From contig CP136069.1 of assembly GCA_032622095.1 (NCBI GenBank), positions 88,000,958 through 88,064,957 on the forward strand: DNA of 64,000 nt. The letters are read 5' to 3'. The stretch is from Siphonodentalium dalli. Lineage: Eukaryota > Mollusca > Scaphopoda > Gadilida > Siphonodentaliidae. Every line of letters starts with the position of its first letter. Within the stretch, counting starts at the first letter, position 1. The position numbers and the translations under genes were made by a program. The notes beneath the pieces are model-generated. The model had not been told where the DNA came from and made no database searches. It saw only the letters and a list, made by a program, of their open reading frames with translations. This document shows positions 22,198-34,018 of this stretch, piece after piece.

Positions 22198-22417
22198 TGG
22201 TAATGCCCTAAATAATCGACTCATTAACCACAGCAGAATTATGGGTAACTTTTCAGGATTTAGTCGGAAATATGGCTTGTTGCCATTCACCGGAAAGCTC
22301 TCACGGAAAGCAAGAGCTTTCCGACGAAAGGCAACAAGCCATATTTCCGACTAAATCCTGAAAAGTTACCCATAATTCTGCTGTGGTTAAGGAGTCAAAT
22401 TATTTAGGGCATTACTG
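22198..22417. mobile_element. Tc1-type foldback MITE, copy 9
   Basis: Full-length palindrome of about 220 bp with a small change in the central loop (CTCACGGAAAGCAAGAGC). It begins 60 bp upstream of exon 21796-22137. Confidence 0.82.
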
Positions 22418-22643
22418 TGTACTATTCTTAAGACAATAGCATTGCTAGGGCATGGCAAAATATGCCTGTGGTAATTCCAACAAAGGGCCATAACTCTGGT
22501 GAAAATTGGTGGGCTGAACCCAAATTCAAACTTGACCTGCAGCGGATGGACTTTTACTCCTCTCATACAACTATTTTGGCATAGTCAACTCCAAGCCATG
22601 CTTTATCTATATAATAGCATCCATGGCACTTGGGCATTAACTA

Positions 22644-22693
22644 CAGTAATGCTCTAAATAATCGACTCGAGTCGATTACTTAGGGCATTACTG
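22644..22693. mobile_element. Minimal 50-bp derivative of the Tc1-type MITE
   Basis: Only the two terminal 25-bp segments remain, joined head to head with no loop (centre GACTCGAGTC), still flanked by TA on both sides. Confidence 0.8.
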
Positions 22694-23158
22694 TATAAGA
22701 ACACTGTTTGGGAGATGGTTAGGGAATTTTACACATTTGTTGAGTAGTGTCCTGGAAACAATGTTCCCCAAAATAACTAAGAATTTAGATGACAGCAATT
22801 TGAGAGAATTATATTTAAGAATACCATAGTGTCTATAACCCTATAACTAATCATAATAAAATAGCAGTGTCAGTGCATTGGTTTTAAGGTTATTATTGAT
22901 TTGAAATGGCAATATTGTTGCAAAAAGAAATAATGTTGCAAATTGCCCAGGTAAAATTAGTTTATTCCTTGGCTGATTTCTTCCACTTTAGTAGGCAAAA
23001 ATATTGTCTAGGTATCTTTTCCTCAATTCCCAGGACTTTTTTGTTTTTCAATCTGGCAGTTTCTGAAAAATGGCCACATAAATTGCAAAATGGCCAAATA
23101 ATGGTCAAAAGAATATTCCGCTAGCTCATACCCTGGTGGGCAGCACATAGATACATAC

Positions 23159-23320
23159 CTCTGTTTTCATTACGGATGTTCGGTCCAGGTCCAGTGAGAT
23201 ATGAGGGCGTTGGGTTCATGGTTCTAACCCACTTATACTCTGGTTTACAGCTGTCACAGCTCGCAGTGTATCCACATTCCTGAGGGCGCTCAAAGTCACA
23301 GAACCCATTTGACATATTGG
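23159..23320 (-). CDS. MAM domain 2, first-half exon
   Basis: A 162-bp phase 1-1 exon encodes NGFCDFERPQECGYTASC, then YKWVRTMNPTPSYLTGPGP. This gives the MAM signature C-D-F-E...C-G-Y...W-x-R...P-S...T-G-P in order. The donor is GTATGTAT and the acceptor CCTTCCGCAG. Joined to 21796-22137 it reads NENRG-YYMYTEAS without interruption, which gives a complete MAM domain of about 165 residues. Confidence 0.92.
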
Positions 23321-23359
23321 CTGCGGAAGGAAAAACATACAAATAAAATTACACACCTA

Positions 23360-23505
23360 AAGTAATGCCCTAAATAATCGACTCCTTAACCACAGCAGAA
23401 TTATGAGAGCTTTCCGATGAATGGCAACAAGCCATATTTCCGACTAAATCCATAAAGCCCATACTTCTGCTGTGGTTAAGGAGTCGATTATTTAGGGCAT
23501 TACTG
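23360..23505. mobile_element. Tc1-type foldback MITE, copy 11 (internally deleted)
   Basis: The left end is followed directly by the right arm (deletion after AGAATTATG), right flank TA. It begins 39 bp upstream of exon 23159-23320. Confidence 0.8.
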
Positions 23506-24944
23506 TATAGGCAAGCAAGCTGTGGAACCTGAATACAGGATGTTGGTTGTTGAAATCACGTCATGAAACATCACACGCATGCCACAACTTGTTTTCATAT
23601 TTTATGGACGCATCTTGGAACATGATACCAGAGCATCATTCAAAATGGGGGCTAATTCAACTGGATAAAAAATGCTACATGCGAGATGGTCTGACATTTT
23701 TATGTTTGAAACGCTTTCACGTCCCATACAAAATGTCAGACCAACATGCATCCATTCTGAATGGAATGCAAGCAAATCAAGTCACTATAGAAACTTAAAA
23801 CTTTGCTGGCTAGAATGATATTTATATCATTTGATATGATAGTGCCATAATATAGAATTTTGCATACAGACATTGCAAAATCAGCCTACTTGATACATTA
23901 TGAAACATTGGACACTGCATAGACAATTACGCTTATACATGTAGGCCTATGTTATAGTCGGTCAACCTATATCAGAAATTCAAAACCATTACCCAATGCC
24001 AAACAACATGCAAATAATGGTAACATCGACAATATCTGCATGAAGGCACCCCCACATTGTCCACCCTGGAGTGACAGCATGACCATACATGATGTCAGAG
24101 TTAGCTATGTCATCACAACCCGCAACCAAGTGTTGATTTTTCTGAAGTCTGTTGCCTTCGCGGTTGTGTTTTTCTGTTTTCGAATTCATTGCATTTATGT
24201 CCAGTCCATAACTACTTCAATATCAGTGTCATGCATTATTTGGAGCATATAAACATCCAGCATTGCAACAAAATGATGATGCAGTTATGTTTTACATGAT
24301 GTAAATCCATTGTGATCGTGTTTATTATACATGTGTATCTTCAGAAACAACAGAGAACTAAAACTGATCAGATCCAAGACTTTTACGAAAATATTTTTGT
24401 CAGTTTTGAATTCGTGAAGATAGGTGCGCGAATTTAAAGTGCACAAATTCAAAACTGAGCGAAAAATAGTACTGTGCGAATTTAAATACGAGTAAGGTAT
24501 TACTAAATGAAACGTATATGTAGATACATGTAAGCAGGGGTCTTAAAATGTTATGCAAAACCACTGTATATAATTTCACTTTCAAAAAGACAATGCCCGT
24601 ACAACAATTGGGAAAAAAGTAGCCTGGTGTATGAAGTAGTGTGTACACTCTTTTTAATGACATCTCTATAAAGCATTTAAATAGTGTTGCATGGCATATT
24701 CGACATGAAAATATGAGAAAGTCTGTTTAATTTGCATGTACACAGGGACCACCAGATGATTTGATTTCTCGGCATTTCATAGTTATATGAGTCAAAATAA
24801 TTTAAGCCAAAAAATCTGGAGGTGATTTTTTACTATATGTAGGCAGCTCAGTTGTGATAGAAGGCTGGCAAGATTAACAGCCAATCATTTATGAAGTCAA
24901 AATAATTGTTCATCATATGCGGTTGGGAAGGGGTAGTTATGTAT
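23506..24944. other. Intron between MAM1 and MAM2, no gene seen
   Basis: AT-rich sequence without splice-flanked coding stretches that I can support. Confidence 0.5.
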
Positions 24945-25044
24945 AGGATATTGCCCGAGCTGTCGGGCATTCGGAAAAATAATTCACCGAGGCGAAGCCG
25001 AGGTGATTATTTGGACAAATGCCTGACAGCGAGGGCAATATCTA
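24945..25044. repeat. 100-bp palindrome with GC-rich core
   Basis: GATATTGCCC...CACCGAGG pairs with CCGAGGTG...GGGCAATATC around GCGAAG. Probably a small foldback element next to the piggyBac-like insertion. Confidence 0.65.
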
Positions 25045-25104
25045 TCTTAAACCACATTATTTAAAGAATAACAAGACGAAATTTACAATGTGTGATATAT
25101 TTAA

Positions 25105-28100
25105 CCCTTTACCCATCAGTGATATGACCAACGTCATTACCTCCAACCAATGCTGACAGGAGAGAACGTCACCATCCCAGCCAACAGAACTTTCTGGTGA
25201 CGTTATTGGGAAAAAATGTATTATTACTAATTTTATGGTGGCTCTTGTTTTATGAAATTATGTTCATCTGCATGAATTGAATGGGAGTAATTTTTTTTTC
25301 AGAGTTGTGAATCCCCCTCCCGGTAGCATGATAGTATGGTGAATATTTATTAGTTTATATATTTATATTTTATAAAAATTGTAAAATACAAACAAAAGGT
25401 AAGTTTTGTTTTATCAACAGATCAATGTGACTTTCAGTTTCAATTTCTCTGTCGGCAAACCACATCACAAAATTGGGTGATTTATTAATGTTTTAAGAAA
25501 TGGCTAAGTGGTGTTATGGAACATAAAATAAATATCAAGTGGCATATTAATTCTTGGATAGTTATGTGTAGATTCAGTTACAATTGTCTGCATTATTAGT
25601 CAAAACTAGTCCTAATTGTGCCATCGATTACATCGCACATGTTTTCTTTACTTCAGTTTGTCACGTCACCGGTTTTTAACCTTGACATTCATTGCAGTCA
25701 ATACATTCGCAATGCACAGAACTTGCGCAATTAATAAATTAAGCAATTAATTCGTACCTACATTGTATATTACGATCGACAAAAGTTCTTTCTCTTAGTG
25801 AAATTTTGAGCAATCATGTTCAATATTAAATGACAAGACAATGCCGATAAACGCAGCCTCGTGCACTATTCCGAATTCATTCGCACACTTTCAATTTAAA
25901 AATAGCCGCGTAAGTCTCGTGAACTCTGTGTTCAAATAAAAGTAACTAATGTAATACAATGTCATTTCTTTGATTTTTGACATCATGATATGTACATTTT
26001 ACTGGAGTATTTCGCAATGTTAAAGCGCGGAGAATAATAATGTTATTAATCGAACGAGAGAACAAAACAGCCGATGCACATTTGTGCTATGTATTTTATC
26101 ATTGCTGCTCAGACGTCGCAAGGTTCCCATATTTTTTCATCGTCATCAGCTGATCAATAAGTTCAATGGCAACACTCGAGAAATGATCAATTCATACTAA
26201 CACTAAATCTAAGATACATTCTGTTTGAATTTGCAATGAATGTCATTTATTTATTACGGAATTGGTAATAGTTATAACCACGATAAATGACAGTCCCCAT
26301 TGTGCGCCCCACATGACAAAAACACGTGTTTACAGGTACATATTTTGTTCGCACGTTATAAGTGGGCGTTTCTTGGCGGGAGTGTTTTTTAAATAAAACA
26401 TTTGGATTGAATCATGTGTCAATTCCTTTGTATTTTAAGATTATATTGTGGAGAATATACTCAAGATTATGTATTTGTCAATGCGCTTTAACAACATAAT
26501 TTATTTGGGTATTAATCTAGGCAATCCCCGTGCCCACAACATTGGGCTGAATTGGCGTGACGTTTGGACGTGTAACTCATTCTTCTACAATGCGTGAAGA
26601 GAAAATCTAAAATCTTTGTCAAACTTTCCGATCAAAACTTTATTGAATTGTCAAGATTGATCACTCAATGTATTAAAATAAAATATTATTCATATACGGA
26701 TTAACTGTCATGTGGACTATTTTTAAGGATATGTAACCGTGAGGTAAGTGGTCATAACTTGTATGTAAAACCCTTCGGGTTACATATTTTTATGGATATG
26801 TAACCGTGAGGTAAGTGGTCATAACTTGTATGTAAAACCCTTCGGGTTTTACACAAGTTATTTCCACTTACCTCACGGTTACATCTCCATAAAAACAGTC
26901 CACATGACAGTTAATCCTTATATTTATATACAATTAGCGAAAAAGCCACTTTTGTAAATGTATTTAAATCGAAAAGTGTATCGTGATAAAAACAGCCCAA
27001 AATACCCAATAGCACCCTTGGCAAAAGTTAATAGGAACAATTTCTCTTCATATTGAAACCCGATGATGTATTAAGTCAATCCTGCGCGAGTCCAAATGCG
27101 CCCAAAACATTACGCGTTCGTCTTTCCAAACCCAATGACGAATCGATGTTGTTATGAGCTTGGTGTTATTGAGCCGTTGCGCATTCACCGAGAAATAACT
27201 GCAACTAGCCACGTGGGCGCCGACCAATGAGAATGCTGGATTTAGTGATGACATCACTTAGTATGTAAATATATGGTCTTGTGATGAATGAGGGGGGATC
27301 AAATTTCCAAACATTTTTATGATATCAATACTCAATATAAAATTGGCATTATAGGCTGAGATAGTTTTTAAGATGAAGATAACGAAATGCGTTCAACCAT
27401 TATTTTTGAAAATGGCACGTCACATTGTGTGCGTTTTCACCGCACCACGCATTGACACAAGCATTTCAAATAAAACATAACCAAGTTTTACGTAGTCATT
27501 TCTGTGATTGTTTACATCACAATTTGGCGAATTTACCAGTGGATACCCCTGAGTTAACACGCAGTGAAAATGAACTTTAGTAATATCTCAAGAACTATAT
27601 ATTCAGCGCCGACAGCAACTCCTTCTGTGTACCTCATGAACGTAATGTGTACGTACTTCGAACTTGACCCAGTTAATTACTATATATCTTGGCATATTTT
27701 ACATGCGTAGATCATGTCCATCACATATTGTCATTTGAAAAAAGATGGAATGGCCATTAAGGTGGATAATAGCGCTTTTTCTTCGTGAATATATGAGATG
27801 CCAAACTAACTAATAGTTAGCAAGACATCTTGTTGAATAAGGATGACGAAATATCCTAAAAATAAATCACACAGAGACACAGGCGTTACCTTGACCTTGA
27901 TGTAATGATGATGCAATATTGATCACAGTTGGTGCCATAACACAATGTGTGTACACAGTTAAATAACCCGTAATCGAAATTGTGTTTGGCATATGCAACT
28001 TGTAACAAAGGACATACTAATAGTGCAATTGTGTTGGATTAAAATGATAAATATCTCTTGAAAAATTATTGATAATTATAAGATTGAAATTCGCGCCCAG

Positions 28101-28862
28101 CTTGGATGGAAACACGTGTTCGGAATTGGTAAACGCGCTGTTTCCTTGGAAACTTCTAATTAGTTCCTCGCATTTTGCTATTCAATACATTTTAAATAAT
28201 ATATAATAAATATTCAACATAAATGATTGAACTTACTTATATTTTTAGATAATATAAACTTATTAAATTATTAATATTTGATATCGTCATGTGACTTGAT
28301 ACAAATGAACAGAGAAAATATCCCAGTTACGCAACGTTACACCGAGATTTCGCTTATCTGTGACCTATTTAGGGCTGGGGAAAATATATTTATATTGCAC
28401 TAATTGGAAATCAAAAATTACTATCTATTAAAGAAATAATGCATAATTCAATATAAATATCAATTTCAAGTTGTCAGACTCCACGTGGTTTGCCCTCGCG
28501 AATTTGCAGAACACAGCCAACAATGCGAAGCGTCTATGACAACAGCCGAAAACGCGAAGATTTTGTTATTGGAAATACAAGCTATCTTGAAAAGGTTTAC
28601 ATGGTGAAAATCTTCATAATATCAATAAAATATACCAAATAATTTGAAAGATAGCTATATTATGATCTCAGCTTTCCATAGATACTAATAATGTTGGTAT
28701 TTGATTTATTAAAAATGCTGAAATATGGAGCCAAACAGAGAGGAGCAATATACGTTTTTTAATGCCGAGAAATGCCGTTCTGATGGCAAACCCGGATGCC
28801 GACAAATGCCATTCTGATGGCAGACCTGGACGCCGACAAATGCCGACGTGATAGGTAAAGGG
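25105..28862. mobile_element. piggyBac-like TTAA element (3.76 kb, non-autonomous)
   Basis: Ends CCCTTTACCCATCA and TGATAGGTAAAGGG are flanked by TTAA (25101-25104, 28863-28866). TTAA targets and CCC termini fit piggyBac. Right-end zone has repeated GCCGACAAATGCC/ATTCTGATGGCA units. No transposase frame is visible. Contains a nested TTAA palindrome (26705-26910) and a 400-bp segment homologous to the interior of element D. Confidence 0.72.
26705..26910. mobile_element. Nested TTAA palindromic MITE
   Basis: Inverted ends CTGTCATGTGGACT...AGTCCACATGACAG are flanked by TTAA on both sides. Inside, a segment with AACCGTGAGGTAAGTGG occurs twice in tandem and once inverted. Confidence 0.7.
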
Positions 28863-29177
28863 TTAACTAAAAGTCAATAAAAAATTTAACGAAAAATGTG
28901 AACATGACCATTAAACAAGTTCCGAGTCTGTCAGACAAATAAAGATTTGTACGCAAGTTCAGTTGCCACTTTAAATAGTGATCCGGAGATTTGGTATTGA
29001 AATCGTCATTAAAAATGTGTCAATCGACCCCCCGCCCCATGAAATCTGTTAAATCCCGCGATATGTCCTACTTGGCTGTGCATGTACAATACAATATTTC
29101 TGACTCACATGATGTTAGATCTCAGATAACACATGGGTGGAAGTCTAATTGACACCAGTGCAAATGTGTTAACAGCA

Positions 29178-29261
29178 TGGACGCCTTCCAGCTACAACAA
29201 ACATTTAATTTGCTTGGCCTGATAGTGTGCTTTCTCGCTGTCACAAATCCAAGTTCACAGG
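29178..29261 (+). CDS. Possible signal-peptide first exon on the plus strand
   Basis: An ATG in a good context (CAGCATGG) opens a 28-codon frame ending in CAG followed by GTAATT. The peptide has a polar start, MDAFQLQQT, then a hydrophobic core, FNLLGLIVCFLAVT, and NPSSQ: a textbook signal peptide. A possible phase-0 second exon begins at 30229 after a long pyrimidine tract ending CTAACCAG. The donor lies inside the left arm of an 80-bp palindrome (29259-29340), which weakens the case. If unspliced, the frame stops 5 codons later. This would be a separate gene lying inside an intron of the minus-strand gene. Confidence 0.3.
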
Positions 29262-29340
29262 TAATTAGAGCTGATTAACTGCTTGCTGTTCGAGTGCGCA
29301 ACACGAGAATTCATGCAGTTAATCAGCTCTAATTACCTGT
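29259..29340. repeat. 80-bp palindrome at the candidate plus-strand donor
   Basis: CAGGTAATTAGAGCTGATTA pairs with TAATCAGCTCTAATTACCTG around a 30-bp loop. Confidence 0.8.
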
Positions 29341-30289
29341 AAACTCTAATTACCGGTACCTGTAAACTCAACTCTCTTAATTGTGAAGACACGTTTGGTG
29401 TGATCTAACAAATTTAGACAATATCATTGACCAAAATCGAGTCACAATAGTCCAAATGGGCGACTGTGTGGGCAGCTCTGACTGGACTGGTGTTCAAGTA
29501 TATCGAAATGGATAATATAGTTTTGACGATTCTAAAATAGATGCAACCTCGAACTCAATAGCTATATATATAGGACACATGCGCATGAGGTCAGTAATTT
29601 CAAGGACATGAATGGCAGTAATTTCAAGGAAAATTAAAGGGACACTGACATTTAAATTTGTATCGTTTCGTGGTTCGTCCTCCGATGTGTAGGCCATAAT
29701 CGCATGTGGGTGGATTATGTTATTTAATACATGAATTGACAATGCGTCAACAATTAATGTGAATAGTCTTTTCCGGGGTGTTTAAAACTATATTATTTTC
29801 CTTGTTCAAATGGTTTACATTACTGACCATAGATTATACGTGAATCTGGATATTTCCATTTGGGATAACTCTCATGTGTTACTCTCTCTCCCATTCCAAA
29901 CTGTTTTCGATGAAACAGTGATTCTGTGGTATTTACAATTACACAATCGACGAACAAATCTTCACTCATACCGTGGCATTGTGACTATGTAAAATAAATG
30001 GATTAACAGTGAAATCGAAGCTTTTATTTTTTGGATTACCTCGAGTGTTTTATGTTGTATACCCCCCCCCCCAACCCACCCTTACACACCATCAAACTGT
30101 TAATTTGTTTAACTGTTACACCCATTCTATGTCGCATTTACAGGATTTCCATAGCACAATTGATTCCTCGATCGGCCAATGATTGACTTGGCCCCTGTCC
30201 ATCCTCTCACGCGTTTTCTGCTAACCAGGGTGTCAACAACAAGAGGTACACTGTCGCGTGGCATTTGCCCCCGACCGTAGCAATTCGGA

Positions 30290-30339
30290 TTAAGCATAGA
30301 CGGGATTTGCAATCGTACCACCAAAGCTCATGCTATCAT
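30290..30339 (-). CDS. Possible alternative terminal exon with NPxY-type tail
   Basis: A very strong acceptor (a long T-rich tract ending GGGTTTCCAG) is followed on the minus strand by a phase-1 frame reading DSMSFGGTIANPVYA and then TAA. NPxY is a known endocytosis signal in cytoplasmic tails. Its phase matches the gene around it, so it could end a shorter isoform or a separate gene. No membrane-spanning exon was found upstream, and the same bases are open on the plus strand, so this stays a low-confidence candidate. Confidence 0.2.
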
Positions 30340-30363
30340 CTGGAAACCCAAAAAACAAGAGAA

Positions 30364-30730
30364 AATTGAATTTTCTAAGTAAAAAAAGGGCCATAACTCT
30401 GGTGAAAATGGGTGGACGAAACCCGCGCTATGCATGTAGCTGTTCCCCCATGCTGCTCTATCACCAAACCAAATATCAGCTAAATCTGCCCAGCGGTTAC
30501 TGAACAATAATGCAAAATGTTTGTACGGACGGACAAAATTGAATTTTCTAAGTCAAAAAAGGGCCATAACTCTGGTGAAAATGGGTGGACGAAACCTGCG
30601 CTATGCGTGTAGCTGTTCCCCCATGCTGCTCTATCACCATACCAAATATCAGCTAAATCTGCCCAGCGGTTGCTGAACAATAATGCAAAATGTTTGTACC
30701 GACGGACGTACGTACGTACGTACGTACGGA
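30364..30730. repeat. Two 173-bp tandem units plus TACG microsatellite
   Basis: Two nearly identical units starting AATTGAATTTTCTAAGT, with GGGCCATAACTCTGGTGAAA inside, are followed by (TACG)n at 30706-30728 and GACTTTAAGTCGGGGGCATA. The same GGGCCATAACTC core occurs near 22485, 48572 and 57497, so this is a dispersed repeat family. Confidence 0.75.
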
Positions 30731-32483
30731 GACGTCGACTATATACCCACCGACTTTAAGTCGGGGGCATAATAACAATTGTTTATGACCCAGCAATCGT
30801 CTTCGTTGATTGTTCACGAAGACCATACAAGCGCTGTGTCTTAACCATTAAATCTCGCATAGAAAACAAAATCAACTGGAGTTGGTATCGTCTAATGTAT
30901 ACTTACCGTGTTTGAATTATAAAATGGTCGTGAATATAGGAATATATGATTGCATCATTGTTCTATTTACTGGGATTAAATTTCGCCCTACGAGCCAGAG
31001 ACGAACATCGGTAAGTACAAGTTTTACACAATTATTATTATGTGTACATATAGTCATGCCTATAAATAGGAGGCTCATAACAACTTTAAAAGCCCCATTG
31101 TCCAACTTGACACCATAACACTGCGGTTGGTGTGTTTCATACACCAGAAAATTATATCGTACGATTGATTCCGTGTTCTAAGAAGGCGCCACATTCTTAA
31201 GTTTTTCATTATTAAAACATGTCTCAAATACAATGTACATGTGTCGTTGAAGATACGGGCGGCGTTTGTGGTGGGTATGCTGTTAAACTATTCGCATCCG
31301 TCAAAAACCGCCATAAATAGTAAAATATAGACAAACATTGTTCTTATAGCAATCAGAAATATGACATAAACAGTATGTTATTGTCAATTTTTCCCCTTTG
31401 GTATGTAAACAAAAGCAAAAAAACGTTACGTTTCCTGGCTTTTGTTTATATCTGGATATGGTAAACATAAAGAGCATTATTTATTACTGTTTTCCTGATA
31501 TGGAAATAATAAAGAGCGTTTATATCATTGTGTGTGATTAACCAATAGAATTGCGCTGTGTTATGTAAACAGAAGCACAACTTATGTAACACGAGCAGGC
31601 TCTTGTTTACGCACACCATCGTACGTCTTGACGACAATATAGTAAATTTTCAACAACTAATTCAACCAGTATTAAAAATATTTCGCAATAAATATGTTTT
31701 TGAATGTTTGATACGCATAATGGCTTTTCGTGGATATGTTCAGATTATCACAACACCGCGAAAAAGACAAATTAAAAATATATAACGGTACTATTAGTTA
31801 ACAGCTTCAGTTTGCCCTAACATCACCAGAGCAATTCAGCAGGACCCAACGGCATCATAGCCGATTAGCAGGACCACTTGACCAGGGGTGATATATATAT
31901 ATTTTTTTTTAGTCCGAGTAGTCTAACTTAGATGTAAAATTGTTGTTATTACATTATTTTATTATTTACTTTAAAGTGTCCTCATTAACTATTGTTGGTA
32001 TAAGTGTCTCAAATGGTTGGACCAAACCCAAATTTCCACTTGACCTTTATTTTCACGAAGATAAACAACATTGCAAATTAGGTAATAATCAGACAACAAT
32101 AACAGTCAACATCGGGTCATCAGAATATTAAACAGCAAATTATAAGCCTTACTGGACCAGAATTCTGTAAAAAAAAAATAACGGAATGGACTAACATTCA
32201 AACTTGACATGTATAAAAGTATTAAATCAACATATTAAATTTCAAACAATTAAAGATGACTCAAGTATTGATCCAAAGGGGGGGATAACTTCATCATAAA
32301 TGATTGGACCGGACTCAAATTTGAACTTGGATGGACAATTCTCATTTCTTTAGTCCCCCAAATCTTTTTTTTTGGGGACAATAATGATATTTATGTATTT
32401 TCAGATATATAATCCCAAACGTGTCTGATCATGTACATGGGATACTATAATAACAACTAGCCATAGTGTTAAACATAACTTAC
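30731..32483. other. Intron after MAM1, no exon supported
   Basis: Short open frames on both strands (30882-31144, 31446-31785) lack family motifs. A GTAAGTAC donor-like site on the plus strand lies at 31012 without a convincing exon. Confidence 0.4.
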
Positions 32484-32840
32484 AGATGCACTCTCCTGGT
32501 ACAACAGCAATATCATCTATATATATCTTTGAAACATCTTGTGGTCCTCTGGTGGCATTCATCTCAATGAAAACCTCCGTATCTGTCGGTAGGTTCGCAC
32601 ATGCATACATCCAGTTGTCTTCTGTAATACTTTTAGCATCTAAAAATTTTACAGTGTTAGTTGTGCTACGTATGAAACCACTTAATTTTGCGAATGAACT
32701 TCTGGCTGAGAAATAGAAAAACTCAATCTTTGATGGTCTCGAAGTCAGTATGTTTGATGTCCGCATTGAAGTAGTTGTTCCCTCTGGTGCTTTAGAGTAG
32801 GAATACTGATCAGCAGCAACCATACTCATGGCAGGATAAC
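32484..32840 (-). CDS. MAM domain 1, second-half exon
   Basis: A 357-bp phase 1-1 exon encodes MSMVAADQ, the IEFFYFSARSS strand, LSGFIRSTTN, a cysteine in YACANLPTD, VFIEMNATRGPQD and the closing IYIDDIAVVPGEC. The donor is GTAAGTT and the acceptor TTGTTTTACAG. It pairs with 33899-34018. The hydrophobic tail of the longest open frame past the donor (IVSHVHD...) is intronic, not a membrane anchor. Confidence 0.87.
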
Positions 32841-33113
32841 CTGTAAAACAATAATTAGTAAGTCTTAAATTTGTTATCGTCTTCATTTAGGGTTACTTCC
32901 TGTTACTATCAAAATTCAATTCCTTACTCCAGATATTTTGTACCATTTTGATTAATAACAGAAAGAGAGGTTCCTTATGTTTGGACATACACGCAAGCGA
33001 GTAAATCATATAGTTCAGTGTGTAACATGTCTCTGTAGGAAATAATAAGTTCAACAAACAGCCACAGGTTGTTTATTCAGAGCATACTATCTGCACATTG
33101 CCAAAGAGAACTA

Positions 33114-33312
33114 CAGTAATGCACTAAATAATTGACTCCTTAACAACAGCAGAATTATGCGTAATTTTGCAGGATTTAGTCGTAAATATGGCTTGTTGCC
33201 ATTCATCGGAAAGCTCTCAATGGCAACAAGCCATATTTACGACTAAATCTTGAAAAATTACCCATAATTCTGCTATGGTTTAATGATCAGTCGATTATTT
33301 AGGGCATTACTG
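33114..33312. mobile_element. Tc1-type foldback MITE, copy 12
   Basis: TA-flanked palindrome of about 199 bp. Part of the centre is deleted, and the right end carries an insertion near TGGTTTAATGATCAGTCG. Confidence 0.82.
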
Positions 33313-33530
33313 TACTGGGCAATGAGTATGTAGTAAAGAAAGAGTTAAGTTAAAACAGATTGAAGCAAATCCAAATAAAACTCATTGCATGGAGACGGAA
33401 CAAAAATATGAAATTAAACTGCATACCAAATTTGAAAGCAATGTTATCTAAAACTGAAGATATGATCCAGACTAATAAGTAAATACAATTAAAAGACAGA
33501 CAATACTGATTTGTTCTATAGCTTAATTAA

Positions 33531-33872
33531 CCATTTGATGACTGGAGATTCCTAAATTTTTGCAAAAACCCTGTGCCAATGAATTCTCTTATATATGTGA
33601 GTCGCCCATAGGGCGTCTCGCATATTTAAGAGAATACATTGGCCTAACAATATTTCCTTTCAAATCATTGGAAGTCATTGCAAGCGAGACCCCCTATGAG
33701 AGACTCACATATATAAGAGAATGCATTGTCCTAATAATATTTACCTTCCCCTTGTAAGCCATTGCATTCTTTTATATATGTGAGGCTCCCTATGGGAGAC
33801 TTGCATATATAAGAGAATGCACTGGCACACAATCTTTAATGCTGCAGCAGCACAGCTCCCGTCATGAAAGAG
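33531..33872. mobile_element. CCCTTTCATG-family MITE, copy 3 (enlarged)
   Basis: TTAA left flank; contains two ATATAAGAGAATGCA hairpin units instead of one, ends GTCATGAAAGAG. It ends 26 bp from the donor of exon 33899-34018. Confidence 0.7.
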
Positions 33873-33898
33873 TTCAAGCATAGAAAGCATTGACTTAC

Positions 33899-34018
33899 TA
33901 TAACGTGGTGTGTGATTTAGATAATCCTTCCTCCAGTAAAACCTCTTCATGCCCACCGGTTCAGGAATGAGAGGACAATAATTGTAATTGCTGAATGTGC
34001 AGTTGAAATCAGGGATGG
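33899..34018 (-). CDS. MAM domain 1, first-half exon
   Basis: A 120-bp phase 1-1 exon encodes IPDFNCTFSNYNYCPLI and KRFYWRKDYLNHTPRY: a MAM opening (C-T-F...Y-C) and the tryptophan strand. The donor is GTAAGTCA and the acceptor ATCATCTTTCAG. Upstream it joins in frame to the linker exon (TTPTTPRG-PIPDFNC) and downstream to 32484-32840. A piggyBac-like MITE ends about 26 bp beyond its donor. Confidence 0.85.

Noticed and set aside
30142-30324. 65-codon minus-strand frame (SMLNPNCYGRGQMPRDS)
   Set aside because: It starts from TTG, an in-frame TGA lies just after the strong acceptor, and I recognise no domain; only the short phase-1 tail is kept as a candidate.
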